From positions 1 to 64,000 of the forward strand of contig CALMZO010000329.1 of NCBI GenBank assembly GCA_937870825.1: a DNA stretch of 64,000 nucleotides, given 5' to 3'. Origin of the DNA: an uncultured Chloroflexota bacterium (GTDB taxonomy: Bacteria > Chloroflexota > Anaerolineae > UBA4142 > SHND01). The position numbers and the translations under genes are program-made. The notes below the pieces were generated by a model that ran no database searches, was not told the DNA's origin, and saw only the letters and a program-made list of their open reading frames with translations. Positions 41,801 through 48,838 of the stretch are shown piece by piece. How positions within the stretch are numbered: the first letter of the stretch is position 1; each line of letters opens with the position of its first letter.

Positions 41801-43006
41801 ACGAGCGAAAGCGACGGACACCAAGTCACCATCGGCGGCATTATCAAAAGCGTGCGCCAAATCACTACCAAAAAAGGCGACGCGATGGCGTTCCTCCAAG
41901 TCGAAGACCCGCAAGGTTCGATTGAAGTTGTCGCGTTTCCGCGTGTGTTCAACGACTGCCGCGATGTGATTCACGAAGACGCGCTGGTGCTTGTGCGCGG
42001 CAAAGTCCAGGTGCGCGAAGAAAAAATCGCGCTGCTCGCGGACTTGATTTGGAATTTTCCGATTGACGACGCGTCATCACGCATCCTGTTTGGGACAGGC
42101 GGGGCGCGTGATGACGCGTCAACTCCCAAACCCGAAGCCGTCGCGCACGCCGACCGACCCATTCCCGGAATTTTTTCCAACACGCCGGTCATTGTTCCCA
42201 AACCCCCGCCGAGCGTGAATGAAATCGTCGAACGCGTCATGGACGATTGGCTGCCGCCGCCGGGAGAGTGGGATGAGGAACAGACGACAGACGACAGACC
42301 ACAGACGAGAGACGAGAAACGACAAGCACATGTCATTGATGAAATTCCGCAAGCTACGGGAGTGATTGAACAAGTTGCGGCTGCTGAAAATTCAAATGTC
42401 ACTGTTGCCGAAACGCAGACGGAAACTCTCGACGCTGACGATGAATGGTTCAAACCGAATGACGACGCATTTGCGGAACCGGAACCAATTGCTTCGAATA
42501 TTGAAACGCTTACCCTAAAACAAGAAACAGTTAGCGTGCCTGTCGAACCACCAATGAACGAAATTCCAACACCCGCGCAAAACAGTGCGCCTCCCCCAAC
42601 CAATCCCGTTCCCGAAATCAAACTCGGCGGCGGCGTCGCCATTCCGAGCAAGAATGCCGGCAACGGCGCGACGCGCCCGCAGCATTCCGCGCCTGCCCCA
42701 CGCGGCAATGTGGGAAACGTCGCGCGCGAAAATTCTCCCGTCTATGTTCCGCGCGGCAATGGCAACACGCGCCGCGTGCGCGTACGCATGTATCGCACGA
42801 ACGACGACGCGCTCGACACGAAACGAATGCGCGAAGTGGTGAAACTATTACGCAGCGCGGAAGGACGTGACCGCTTTGCGCTCATTGTCCCGTCGCAAAA
42901 AAGTTGGATCGAACTCGACTTTCCAAATTTCTATACCAACATTGACCAAGTGATGCCCGTCCTGATGGATAGAGTAAGTGATTGGGGCGAAGTAGAGTTG
43001 GGTTGA
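38897..43006 (+). CDS. dnaE: DNA polymerase III alpha subunit
   Basis: Replicative polymerase of 1369 residues. The PHP domain opens the protein (VHLHVHSEYSLLDG, VTDHGTMFAAIEFYDAC), the catalytic aspartates are in MPDIDLDFPDDAR (about 394), then FQLEGGGMKRVV, LYRPGPMDYIPDYI, tandem HhH and an OB fold (VTIGGIIKSVRQITTKKGDAMAFLQVEDPQGSIEVV, about 975-1055). A disordered, acidic linker of about 240 residues and a C-terminal 80-residue domain follow. The linker contains a 15-base-arm palindrome and a seven-unit heptamer array. A 10-base G run (40711-40720) encodes Gly-Gly-Gly in the active polymerase domain. The ATG at 38897 begins the PHP domain; the ORF-track start is 83 residues upstream in non-homologous sequence. 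A terminator follows the TGA. Confidence 0.96.
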   Translation: MTDFVHLHVHSEYSLLDGLSRTKGLAARAKQLNMPAVAVTDHGTMFAAIEFYDACKEQGVKPIIGVEAYLAPRTMADRDGKLDRSPYHLVLLAENESGYKNLLKISSTAQLQGFYQKPRVDKRYLENVSEGIIATTGCLAAEIPQLLVHGKTKQARDLVDWYRQIFQDRFYVELQEHGIPELTRVNRDLIALAREFKLKLIATNDVHYVAKEDWFAQDVLLCVQTGATVNQSDRMKMDGRDYWFKSQDEMLEVWGELPEALTNTLEIAERCNVDLSFKGYHLPNFTVPEGFTPASYLRAICEQGFRQRYPDASPAYIERLNYELGVIHKMGFETYFLIVWDLCRHARENGIWANARGSAAGSMVAYCLGITHLDPLEHNLIFERFLNPDRISMPDIDLDFPDDARQDMINYTVNKYGKENVAQIITFGKMLAKAAIRDVGRAMDYPLSETDRVAKLIPIGPGQTIDGSLENVREFRELYEGSDYIRKLIDNAKLLEGVTRNASTHAAGVVVTDKPVIEYTPLHRPTRGDESGTPVTQYPMGDLEHIGLLKIDFLGLAHLTIVREACKLINERHGTNYDLNSIPVEDAKAFELMARGDVIGLFQLEGGGMKRVVTQMRPTKFDHIVATIALYRPGPMDYIPDYIARLHGQQKIEYRHPALEPILGETFGIMIYQEQIMRIARDLCGFSGGETDTLRKAVGKKNKEAILKQREKFISGAGKTGIITKEIASGIFDDIEFFARYGFNKSHAAVYGVLTCQTAYLKAHYTIEYMTALLCTDIGNTEKIAMFIAEARHLGIQILPPDVRYSGMKFTIDDGAHAIRAGLLAIKNVGEGPVQAILDGRDEKPFDSLDDFCTRVDLKQVNRRVLESLMKAGAFDAFGHRAQLLEAIDQMLSVSASHHSASAAGQLSMFGGMLAADTFGELPKVKEIDNKTQLEWEKELMGVYFTPHPLLKLADAAKKHVGAFTGEITSESDGHQVTIGGIIKSVRQITTKKGDAMAFLQVEDPQGSIEVVAFPRVFNDCRDVIHEDALVLVRGKVQVREEKIALLADLIWNFPIDDASSRILFGTGGARDDASTPKPEAVAHADRPIPGIFSNTPVIVPKPPPSVNEIVERVMDDWLPPPGEWDEEQTTDDRPQTRDEKRQAHVIDEIPQATGVIEQVAAAENSNVTVAETQTETLDADDEWFKPNDDAFAEPEPIASNIETLTLKQETVSVPVEPPMNEIPTPAQNSAPPPTNPVPEIKLGGGVAIPSKNAGNGATRPQHSAPAPRGNVGNVARENSPVYVPRGNGNTRRVRVRMYRTNDDALDTKRMREVVKLLRSAEGRDRFALIVPSQKSWIELDFPNFYTNIDQVMPVLMDRVSDWGEVELG
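42068..42120. repeat. Dispersed palindrome family 2, copy in dnaE
   Basis: Perfect 15-base arms GACGCGTCATCACGC and GCGTGATGACGCGTC with a 23-base centre, in frame, encoding roughly DASSRILFGTGGARDDAS just after the OB fold. A related palindrome lies at 55870-55925. Confidence 0.85.
42280..42328 (+). repeat. Heptamer array in the dnaE linker
   Basis: ACAGACG ACAGACG ACAGACC ACAGACG AGAGACG AGAAACG ACAAGCA, seven units in frame, encoding QTTDDRPQTRDEKRQ. Confidence 0.85.
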
Positions 43007-43042
43007 AAAAAAATCCGATGCGTGCCGCATCGGATTTTTTTT
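43006..43042 (+). terminator. Intrinsic terminator after dnaE
   Basis: ATCCGATGC and GCATCGGAT stem with a 5-base loop, eight As before and eight Ts after, starting at the dnaE stop codon. Confidence 0.95.
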
Positions 43043-43051
43043 CAACGTTGA

Positions 43052-43057
43052 TATAAT
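43052..43057 (+). promoter_or_regulatory. -10 element for a leaderless gene
   Basis: TATAAT ends seven bases before the ATG at 43065, so transcription should start at about the A of the start codon. No -35 box is recognisable; the terminator's T-tract occupies that place. Confidence 0.55.
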
Positions 43058-43064
43058 CAAGCAC

Positions 43065-44090
43065 ATGTTGCGTTCGCGCTTGATTATTTTGCTGCTTGCG
43101 CTTGGCTTCATCATTGCCGCCGCGTTTGCCCTCGCCATTTTTTTCATCCCCACACCCCACGTCGTTCAAGTCGAACCCGCGAACGACGCAACCGAAATTC
43201 TACTCACGTCACCAATAACAATTACGTTCTCAACCGCAATGCAGCGCGTTGAAACACAGAACGCGATTTCGTTCACGCCGCGCGTCGCGGGAGAATTTTT
43301 CTGGCGGGATGACCAAACCGTCGTGTTTGGACCCATCGCAAAACTTCCCGTTTCGACAACGCTCACCATCAACATTTCGCAAAATGCGCGTTCGTGGCTG
43401 ATGCGTCCGTTGCCAGAGGAAACCGTTTCGCGTTTCACAACCTTGTCGTATTTGGCTGTGGTGAGCAGCACGCCGCAGCGCGACGCGCAGTTTGTGCACA
43501 CGCCTGACCGCATCGTTGTAGAATTCAATCGCGCGCCCGATGGAAATCTTTTGGCGGACAGCATCATGCTCGAACCGCCGTTGGAAAAAATCGCGCTCGC
43601 TCTGCAAGGAAATGTTTTTACACTCTATGGCGCGTTCGAGCCGCGCACCCGCTATCGCTTTATTCTGCCGGGCACTGTCTTGGACAAACAATACAGCATC
43701 GAATTGGGACAAGACTACGAGTGGAATTTTTACACCACCGCGCAGTATCCGAATTTTTCGATTTTGAATCGCGGACGCGTTCTAAAATTTTCCCCGAACG
43801 CGCCGATTGAAATTCCAACGCAATTTACAAATGTCTCGCGTTTGGATGTCGCGTTGTATGAAATTTCACAACAGGCGTTTGATGAAAATGCCAATGCGCC
43901 ATTTGAAGAATGGTACGTGTTTCAACCGTCCACCGCGCCGCGTGTCACACAAAGCATCGTTACAAACGCGCAGCCCGACAAGTACGTCCAACAAAAAATC
44001 GTTCTTGACTCTCTTGCACGCGGAACCTATTTTTTGAAAATTAACACGCCCGAAGACGTGAGCGACGCACAACTGGTATTGGTAGAATAA
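43065..44090 (+). CDS. Secreted Ig-like (SbsA/macroglobulin N-terminal-like) protein
   Basis: A 341-residue protein with an N-terminal membrane anchor (LIILLLALGFIIAAAFALAIFFI) and an outer part made of Ig-like domains. VVQVEPANDATEILLTSPITITFSTAM is a typical bacterial Ig-like/SbsA opening, repeated later as VVSSTPQRDAQFVHTPDRIVVEFNRA. The last 90 residues (NVSRLDVALYEISQQAF to GTYFLKINTPEDVSDAQLVLVE) look like the first MG domain of bacterial macroglobulins, with no A2M or thioester domain. It may be a truncated relative or a partner of the large macroglobulin 12 kb away. Start supported by a -10 seven bases upstream. Confidence 0.65.
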   Translation: MLRSRLIILLLALGFIIAAAFALAIFFIPTPHVVQVEPANDATEILLTSPITITFSTAMQRVETQNAISFTPRVAGEFFWRDDQTVVFGPIAKLPVSTTLTINISQNARSWLMRPLPEETVSRFTTLSYLAVVSSTPQRDAQFVHTPDRIVVEFNRAPDGNLLADSIMLEPPLEKIALALQGNVFTLYGAFEPRTRYRFILPGTVLDKQYSIELGQDYEWNFYTTAQYPNFSILNRGRVLKFSPNAPIEIPTQFTNVSRLDVALYEISQQAFDENANAPFEEWYVFQPSTAPRVTQSIVTNAQPDKYVQQKIVLDSLARGTYFLKINTPEDVSDAQLVLVE

Positions 44091-44091
44091 C

Positions 44092-44136
44092 TTGCCGAGT
44101 TTCAAAATTTTCTCTGAAAATTTTGAAACTCGGCAA
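44092..44136. repeat. Perfect 21-base inverted repeat
   Basis: TTGCCGAGTTTCAAAATTTTC and its exact complement separated by TCT, directly after the Ig-like gene stop. The stem is longer than most terminators and has no T-tract, so termination is possible but not assured. Confidence 0.85.
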
Positions 44137-44225
44137 TCCCTCCTTCACAATTCCTCCATAATTCCTATAACCCCTTTTCACAGAGTGCGCGTATAACAGA
44201 TATAGTTCCCGAAAAGGAGTCGCCC

Positions 44226-45443
44226 ATGAAAATACTCACCCTGCTGTTTATCTCCCTCTCGCTGCTCACGCTGGTCGCGTGCGGACGCGAGGAAAAATTA
44301 TCCGAGCCGGAAATTCAAGCCACCGTACAAGCCGCGCTCATTGCCACTTCTATCGCGCAAGCCAATTCCGCAAACCAGGTGAATAACGCGGTGAACGCGA
44401 CGTTGACCGCTGTCGCGCCGACGCCAACGCCGAATACGCTTGTCGTCACCGCAACGTCGAACCCGCAGCCCACCATCATTTACATTCAAACGACGCCATT
44501 GCCGCCAACCGCGACACCCGCGAACGTTGTGGTGATGACCGAACAAGAACTCGCCGCGCTGATTGACCAAGCCGTTGCCGAAGCATACGCGGCGGCAGAA
44601 ACCGCGTACACGACGACGACCACTTCCACCGCCGACGACACCGTAACGACGCAAGAATCGCAAAGCATGACGTACACCGTGCAGCTCTCGGAGCAGCAAG
44701 TCGAAGAAGCGCTCGCGCTGATTGACCAATACTATGCCTACTATAGCGAGGTCTCGCAAGAAACGTTGGCAACGCTTCAGACGATTGAACAGGACTTGAA
44801 CGAAATCGCGGCAAACACTACTGCGATGGCGCAATCGCTCGAAGAAATCAATCAAACTCTAGAGCAGGGACTCGAACTCGCGCAAGAAACGATTACCCAG
44901 CTCGAAAGCGCGGCGCAAAACGCGCAGCAGCAAGCGAACGAAGCGAAAACCAAAACGCAAGCGTGGTACGATGCGACGCAAGCGCAAATCGAAACGCGCG
45001 CCCAAAACGCGTTGAACGTGCAGCCGAACGCGGTTGCCAACACACCGCAAGAAGCCGTCGCCCAAGTTCGTGGTTATGTCGAAACCGCGCAGCGCACATT
45101 AAACAAAGGAAAACTTTCCACACAAGACATTCAAACTCTCGCGCAGCAAGGCGCGAACACGAAAGCGAGTTTGCAAAAATTCGGCGGCGCCAACGCGCAG
45201 CAATTTTCCGGCAGCGTGGACAAAATGACGGTCCTCGTCGCCAAAGGCGAATTGCCGCAAGCGAAACAAGAATATGGAAATTTGGAATCAAGTTCGCGCA
45301 CGCTCGAATTTAATGCCAAAGCAAACGACAACGTGCGTCCCGGTGGAAACAACAATCAACCCGGAGGCAACAACCCAAAACCCGGCGGGAACAATCCGCA
45401 GCCCGGCGGCGGGAACAATCCAAAACCGAAACCGCGTCCATAA
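44226..45443 (+). CDS. Lipoprotein with coiled-coil and PGGNN tail
   Basis: A 405-residue exported lipoprotein: signal peptide with lipobox LVAC (Cys 19), then Thr/Ala-rich spacers (PTPTPNTLVVTATSNP), a long helical, Gln/Glu/Ala-rich coiled coil (about 155-340; LATLQTIEQDLNEIAANTTAMAQSLEEINQTL) and a C-terminal PGGNN repeat (QPGGNNPKPGGNNPQPGGG) that is likely disordered or surface exposed. I recognise no enzyme domain; a structural or sensor role is possible. AAAAGGAG gives a good ribosome binding site before the ATG. It ends at a bidirectional terminator. Confidence 0.75.
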   Translation: MKILTLLFISLSLLTLVACGREEKLSEPEIQATVQAALIATSIAQANSANQVNNAVNATLTAVAPTPTPNTLVVTATSNPQPTIIYIQTTPLPPTATPANVVVMTEQELAALIDQAVAEAYAAAETAYTTTTTSTADDTVTTQESQSMTYTVQLSEQQVEEALALIDQYYAYYSEVSQETLATLQTIEQDLNEIAANTTAMAQSLEEINQTLEQGLELAQETITQLESAAQNAQQQANEAKTKTQAWYDATQAQIETRAQNALNVQPNAVANTPQEAVAQVRGYVETAQRTLNKGKLSTQDIQTLAQQGANTKASLQKFGGANAQQFSGSVDKMTVLVAKGELPQAKQEYGNLESSSRTLEFNAKANDNVRPGGNNNQPGGNNPKPGGNNPQPGGGNNPKPKPRP

Positions 45444-45480
45444 AAAAACGGAGCATCCTGTCAAGGAGCTCCGTTTTTTT
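45442..45480. terminator. Bidirectional intrinsic terminator
   Basis: AAAAAAACGGAGC and GCTCCGTTTTTTT stem with a 13-base loop between two convergent genes; it lies inside the last codons of the minus-strand methyltransferase gene. Confidence 0.9.
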
Positions 45481-46126
45481 CTTTTTGTCCCACCACAAAC
45501 GTATTCATCGCGCCGTAATGTTTTCCCAACATCATTCGCAAAAACCAGCGCCGCGGCAATGTGCGGCGCGGCAGGAACGGCGGGTCATCGTGTCCCGACG
45601 CAAGAATTTCAAAACCCGCGCGCAAAAACATATTTTCCAGCAGCGGACGCGGGTACGGACGAACGTGCGTTGGGTCAAGCCAAAACGTTTCGCTGATGAC
45701 ATCAAGCGAAACGGGATTCGGCGTAATCACAATGAAACGTCCTTGCGGCACAAGCACACGCGCGCACTGTTCCAACAAAACGCGCGCATGGAACGGCGTG
45801 AGATGTTCAATCACATGCGCGCAATACACCGCGCTGTAACTCGCCGCATTCTGCGCGGTCAAAAATTGCAGCGCATCCTCTTGGACCACATCCAAATTTT
45901 TGCCGCGCGCAATTTCAATTGCCTCTTGCGCGAGTTCCACGCCGCGTCCAATACGCCCGCGTTCGCGCACCAATTCCAGAAAAACACCCGAGCCACAGCC
46001 CAAATCCAAAATCGGAAATGCAGTTGGCGCTGCGATTGCCCAATCAACAAAGCGCGAATGGTACACGCGCAGTTGCGCCGCGCCGCCGTAAAATTCGTTC
46101 AGTCCGCTCGATTTCATCTCAATCAC
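45461..46126 (-). CDS. Class I SAM-dependent methyltransferase
   Basis: A 221-residue methyltransferase of the Methyltransf_11/23 type. Motif I is ILDLGCGSGVFLELV, then GVELAQEAIEIA (acidic residue for the SAM ribose), ALQFL, YSAVYCAHVIEHLTPFHARVLLEQCARVLVPQGRFIVITPNP. The VLEHL-like step and the C-terminal region suggest a small-molecule or lipid-linked sugar substrate. It overlaps MurJ by 8 bases and is the last gene of the long minus-strand run, so a role in envelope precursor or glycan chemistry is reasonable but unproven. Confidence 0.8.
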   Translation of the reverse strand: MIEMKSSGLNEFYGGAAQLRVYHSRFVDWAIAAPTAFPILDLGCGSGVFLELVRERGRIGRGVELAQEAIEIARGKNLDVVQEDALQFLTAQNAASYSAVYCAHVIEHLTPFHARVLLEQCARVLVPQGRFIVITPNPVSLDVISETFWLDPTHVRPYPRPLLENMFLRAGFEILASGHDDPPFLPRRTLPRRWFLRMMLGKHYGAMNTFVVGQKEKNGAP

Positions 46127-47699
46127 TCGCCCGCGCGAAAAAGAATTTGCGCGGAAAATTTTTCACCATCTCGCGCCCCATTTTTAAATAATGACGCGCC
46201 TCTGCACTGCCCCACCACGCGGCGAGGACGAGGTACACCAACGCGGTGATTGCCAGCGAAATGCCCAATGCAACAAACAACGCGACGTTCTGAAAATTTT
46301 GTGCGAGCTGCGCGCTGAAAAACAAACCAAGCGCGAGCGCCACACCCGCCGCGCCCGCCGCGCCGAGCGAACGCTGAAAAATCGCGCGCCAGCCCTTTCG
46401 CTCAAACGCAAAGCGCGCAAACAACACACAACCAAACACTTGCGAAACGACGAACGCCATCGGCAGACCGCGCAATCCAAACACGCGCGCACTCACAAAC
46501 GCGGCAACGATGTACACTGCCGTATTCAGCACTCCCAAACCCAGCGCCAAATTCATTTTGCGCTGCGCGTGCAGCCCGCGCGTGAGAACGAGCAAAACGC
46601 CTGCCGGGGCGACGCCGAGCATAAAAAGTTGCGCGAGCGCAGCCGTCGTTTGCGTGTCTTGTACAGAAAACGCGCCGCGCTCAAAAATCAATCGCACAAC
46701 CGATTCCGCATTGAAAAAAAACCAGAGCGTCAACGGCAGCGTCAAGAAAACACTCGCGCGCACGCCTTGCGCCAACGCGTCATTCCACGATTCCTGTGCG
46801 CGCTGTGAGTCCGCGTGCGCTTGAATCAAATGCGGATACAGCACGAGCGCGAGCGAACTCGACATGACAACGCCGGGAATTTGAAACAATTTTCCCGCAT
46901 ACGCGAGGAGTGAAAGTTCACCTGTTGGAAATGTGGAACTCACCACGCGTTCGACAATCGGCACACTCTGCGCAAGTGCGACGAACGCGACGAGCGGAAG
47001 AAACAAACGGAATGTTTCGCGCACCTCCGCGTTATTCCACGCGAACGCGAACGCGGGACGCCAACCTTGCCGATACAAACCGAACGCCTGCGCAAGCAAT
47101 TGAATCAACGCGCCGACAGTCAAACCCAACACCGCGCTTGCAATTCCGATATGTTGACCAAGCGCGAGAATTGCGAGAAATGCCGCGCCGTTGACAAGAA
47201 CCGCTGCCAGCGCGGGCAAACGAAACGAGCCGAGCGCGTTCGCAAAGGCGCCGAGCAGCGCGGACATGCCCAACAAAAACAACAGCGGCGCGCCGAGTTG
47301 CGTCAAAGAAATTGCCAACGCGCGTGTTTCCTCATCCCATCCCGGCGCAAGCCACAGCACAAGCCAGCGCGCGGCAAAAAAAATCAGCGCGACGCACAGC
47401 GCCAATATCACCCCCCCCCACGAGAGGAGCGTATTTGCCAACGTCCACGCCTGCGCGCGATGGTCCAAACGCGAACGAAACACAGGCAACAGCGCGGGCG
47501 CGAGCGCGCCGGACATGAGTACCGTCGCGAGCATCGTCGGAATAATTGTCGCCACGAAAAACGCGTCGGTCAATACGTTCGCGCCAAACACAGCCGCCAA
47601 ACTCGCATCACGCGCATAACCCAGCAGCATTCCAAACGCGGACAACACCGCGACGCCCGTCAACGCGCGCAGTGGCTCAAAACGCGGCGCAGCATTCAT
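46119..47699 (-). CDS. murJ: Lipid II flippase MurJ/MviN family
   Basis: A 526-residue multi-pass membrane protein of the MOP superfamily with about 14 spans. The MviN N-terminus is clear (GMLLGYARDASLAAVFGANVLTDAFFVATIIPTML, APALLPVF) and the centre has the family's AYAGKLFQIPGVVMSSSLALVLYPHLIQ segment. It probably flips a lipid-linked precursor, lipid II or the product of the nearby glycan genes. A 9-base C run on the plus strand (47411-47419) encodes part of SWGGV. Its ATG follows directly on the TAG of the upstream gene. Confidence 0.9.
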   Translation of the reverse strand: MNAAPRFEPLRALTGVAVLSAFGMLLGYARDASLAAVFGANVLTDAFFVATIIPTMLATVLMSGALAPALLPVFRSRLDHRAQAWTLANTLLSWGGVILALCVALIFFAARWLVLWLAPGWDEETRALAISLTQLGAPLLFLLGMSALLGAFANALGSFRLPALAAVLVNGAAFLAILALGQHIGIASAVLGLTVGALIQLLAQAFGLYRQGWRPAFAFAWNNAEVRETFRLFLPLVAFVALAQSVPIVERVVSSTFPTGELSLLAYAGKLFQIPGVVMSSSLALVLYPHLIQAHADSQRAQESWNDALAQGVRASVFLTLPLTLWFFFNAESVVRLIFERGAFSVQDTQTTAALAQLFMLGVAPAGVLLVLTRGLHAQRKMNLALGLGVLNTAVYIVAAFVSARVFGLRGLPMAFVVSQVFGCVLFARFAFERKGWRAIFQRSLGAAGAAGVALALGLFFSAQLAQNFQNVALFVALGISLAITALVYLVLAAWWGSAEARHYLKMGREMVKNFPRKFFFARASD

Positions 47700-48734
47700 C
47701 TAGCGCGGCTCCACCTTGAGCACGTTCGACGAAACCCAAAAAATTCGATTGTTCACGCGGACTTGGTACAAGACAGAGGATTCGACTTGGGCGCGTTGAA
47801 TGGCCTCGCCGCCGCCCGCGCCGGAAATTTCCGCGCACAGTCCCAAAATCAACGGACGCGGCGACTGCGCTTCACACGCGAAAATTGTATCGCTCACAAA
47901 TTCGACGCGTGCTCCGGCAACGTTCGTATCGTATTGCGGAAGCGGCGCGGGCGTTCCGACAACATTGTCGTTCAGAGTCCAAAAATGGAGTGTGCCGCCG
48001 CTCGACAAAAGATGTGTAAAAGCGCCCTCTTGCGCGAGAATTTGAAATGCGGAATTCGTGTCGGGCGCGGTGTAGAGCCACAGTTGGTCTGTCGGCATCG
48101 GCGCGTCTTGATTCAACGCAAACACTTGCGCGAAGGGTTTGAGATACACCGTTCCTGCGGGAGGCGGCGTCGGCGTATCTTGTACCGTCAACACACCGCC
48201 TTGGTGCACAATGACCAACGGTTGCCCCGTGCGGTCTACGCGCGTTTGCAACGTGTACGAACAACCCGGCGCGAATTCAACTTGCCCCGTCACCACCAAA
48301 TTGTTTGTCGCATTCGGCACAAGCGGCACTTTTAATTCCACCGGACGCGCCGTCGAAAAATCTCCCTGCTGCGAAACCGTTCCCGCTTCGCTCGTAATCG
48401 TAATCGCGCGCCCGCGTCCCAACGTGACAGAAATTTTTTGTGACAACAAATTCGTCGGCGATACGACAGGATTCACCCACAACGGTTCAGGCGTCGCGGG
48501 AATCGGACAGCCGCTTGTGGGCAAAGGCAATGGCGCAAGCGTTGGAATGTCAGTTGGTCGGAGAGTCGGAATTTCAGTTGGGAAAAGGGTTGGCGACGCG
48601 AGCGCGATTTGTGTTGGCGTGCGCGTGGGAATTGGCGCAGTCAACGCGCCGAAAAACGAAATCAGCAGCGGTAACGCGATGATGAGGACGACGAGCAAAG
48701 CGAGCGCGGCAATACGCGCGAATCGTTCGGGCAT
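47700..48734 (-). CDS. Membrane-anchored extracytoplasmic protein of unknown function
   Basis: A 344-residue protein with an N-terminal membrane span (FARIAALALLVVLIIALPLLISFFGAL), a Pro/Thr-rich stalk (PTRTPTQIALASPTLFPTEIPTLRPTDIPTL) and a beta-rich outer part ending in YQVRVNNRIFWVSSNVLKVEPR, which looks like an SH3-type module. I do not recognise the central domain. The ORF-track start at 48842 is translated heptamer repeat; MPERFARIA at 48734 is the natural start. It lies between VirB4-like and MurJ genes. Confidence 0.6.
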   Translation of the reverse strand: MPERFARIAALALLVVLIIALPLLISFFGALTAPIPTRTPTQIALASPTLFPTEIPTLRPTDIPTLAPLPLPTSGCPIPATPEPLWVNPVVSPTNLLSQKISVTLGRGRAITITSEAGTVSQQGDFSTARPVELKVPLVPNATNNLVVTGQVEFAPGCSYTLQTRVDRTGQPLVIVHQGGVLTVQDTPTPPPAGTVYLKPFAQVFALNQDAPMPTDQLWLYTAPDTNSAFQILAQEGAFTHLLSSGGTLHFWTLNDNVVGTPAPLPQYDTNVAGARVEFVSDTIFACEAQSPRPLILGLCAEISGAGGGEAIQRAQVESSVLYQVRVNNRIFWVSSNVLKVEPR

Positions 48735-48741
48735 TTTGAAT

Positions 48742-48838
48742 AAAGGATGAGGGATAAAGGATGAAGGATAAAAGTAATCAGTAATCAGTAATCGGTAATC
48801 AGTAGACTGATTACTGATTACTGACCTCTGATTACTGT
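48742..48838. repeat. Intergenic double heptamer array
   Basis: Four AAAGGAT-type units (48742-48769) and four GTAATCA-type units (48774-48801) are followed by the reverse complement TGATTACTGATTACTG...TGATTACTG up to 48838. The repeat fills the entire gap between two genes and can fold into a long hairpin. Confidence 0.9.

Noticed and set aside
39905-41974. 689-residue minus-strand ORF opposite dnaE
   Set aside because: It covers the catalytic core of dnaE on the other strand; long antisense ORFs are expected at this base composition.
47067-48335. 422-residue plus-strand ORF opposite murJ and its neighbour
   Set aside because: Arg/Gln-rich shadow without motifs, spanning two supported minus-strand genes.
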